A DNA stretch of 6,092 nt from Candidatus Gottesmanbacteria bacterium (lineage in GTDB: Bacteria; Patescibacteriota; Microgenomatia; 2-02-FULL-39-11): positions 1 to 6,092 of the forward strand of contig JACREK010000185.1 of NCBI GenBank assembly GCA_016218275.1, written 5' to 3'. The notes below the pieces were generated by a model, which was given only the letters and a program-made list of their open reading frames with translations, did no database searches and had not been told where the DNA came from. Below are positions 5,870 to 6,092 of the stretch, in pieces (position 1 is the stretch's first letter; every line of letters begins with the position of its first letter). A program made the position numbers and the translations under genes.

Positions 5870-6092
5870 GAGCGTGTTTGAAAAGTGAGCCACAATTTGC
5901 TAGAGTAAGGTAATGACTGCCTATCCATCGGATTTGACAGATATTGAATGGAAAATATTAGGGAAGGAGGTTCCAAAGGCACGAAGAGGAGGCAGAAAAC
6001 GATCAGTCAATGTCCGAGAAATACTCAATGCCATCTTCTACGTGCTTGATAACGGAATCAAATGGAGATCACTGCCGCATGATTACCCCAAA
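5870..6092 (+). mobile_element. IS5-family insertion sequence, right copy, partial (5' end only)
   Basis: The IS end begins GAGCGTGTTTGAAAAGTG at 5870, directly after a TAA trinucleotide, and continues past the right edge. Its first 135 bases match the left copy in inverted orientation with one mismatch. There are 43 bp between the IS end and the transposase ATG, so the promoter must lie close to the terminus. This insertion separates the methyltransferase 3' part from its 5' part. Confidence 0.87.
5913..6092 (+). CDS. IS5-family transposase, N-terminal 60 codons (right copy)
   Basis: ATG at 5913 follows a short GTAAGG Shine-Dalgarno-like stretch. The sequence MTAYPSDLTDIEWKIL..., then RRGGRKRSVNVREILNAIFY and LDNGIKWRSLPHDYP is the classic DUF4096 N-terminal domain of IS5-family transposases (the 'GxxWRxLPxDYP' motif). 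These enzymes move the element by DDE-type cut-and-paste or copy-type transposition. The catalytic domain is beyond the window, so activity cannot be judged. Residue 14 is Lys here and Glu in the left copy. Confidence 0.88.
   Translation, partial: MTAYPSDLTDIEWKILGKEVPKARRGGRKRSVNVREILNAIFYVLDNGIKWRSLPHDYPK

Overview
The window looks like a bacterial chromosomal segment, moderately AT-rich by eye, that uses the standard code and is tightly packed. RuvA, RuvB, a ComM-type ATPase and a compact Ca2+-type P-type ATPase say Bacteria. The compact proteins and the style of RuvB and of the recombinase would suit a Patescibacteria (CPR)-like or other small-genome lineage, but that placement is an inference and nothing here proves it.

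Layout. Positions 1-135 and 5870-6092 are the same end of two copies of one IS5-family element (DUF4096-type transposase). The copies lie in opposite orientation and point outward, so each transposase gene runs off the window. Between them, in order: the C-terminal remnant of a large serine recombinase (about 136-613, plus strand); the C-terminal AAA+ part of comM/yifB (576-1463, plus); a roughly 100-nt structured leader with a consensus -10 box (1459-1575); a complete 784-aa cation P-type ATPase (1576-3930, plus); then, on the minus strand, ruvB (4929-3919), ruvA (5497-4931) and the C-terminal part of an isoprenylcysteine methyltransferase-like membrane protein (about 5869-5531). The ATPase and ruvB are convergent and overlap by 12 bp.

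How it fits together. The left third reads as layered insertions. A serine-recombinase element entered comM just before the Walker A codons, leaving its recombinase 3' end fused to the comM 3' part. An IS then cut that recombinase. A second IS copy cut the methyltransferase gene at the other end. Three of the seven host or element genes are therefore broken. The intact genes are the ion pump and the RuvAB Holliday-junction branch-migration pair, which sit back to front and look translationally linked (1-bp gap).

The least-explained element is the structured leader in front of the P-type ATPase, which I could not assign to a known riboswitch class. No CRISPR array, tRNA or rRNA was seen. The only stretches without a gene are short: the 112-bp leader, 33 bp between ruvA and the methyltransferase, and the IS ends.
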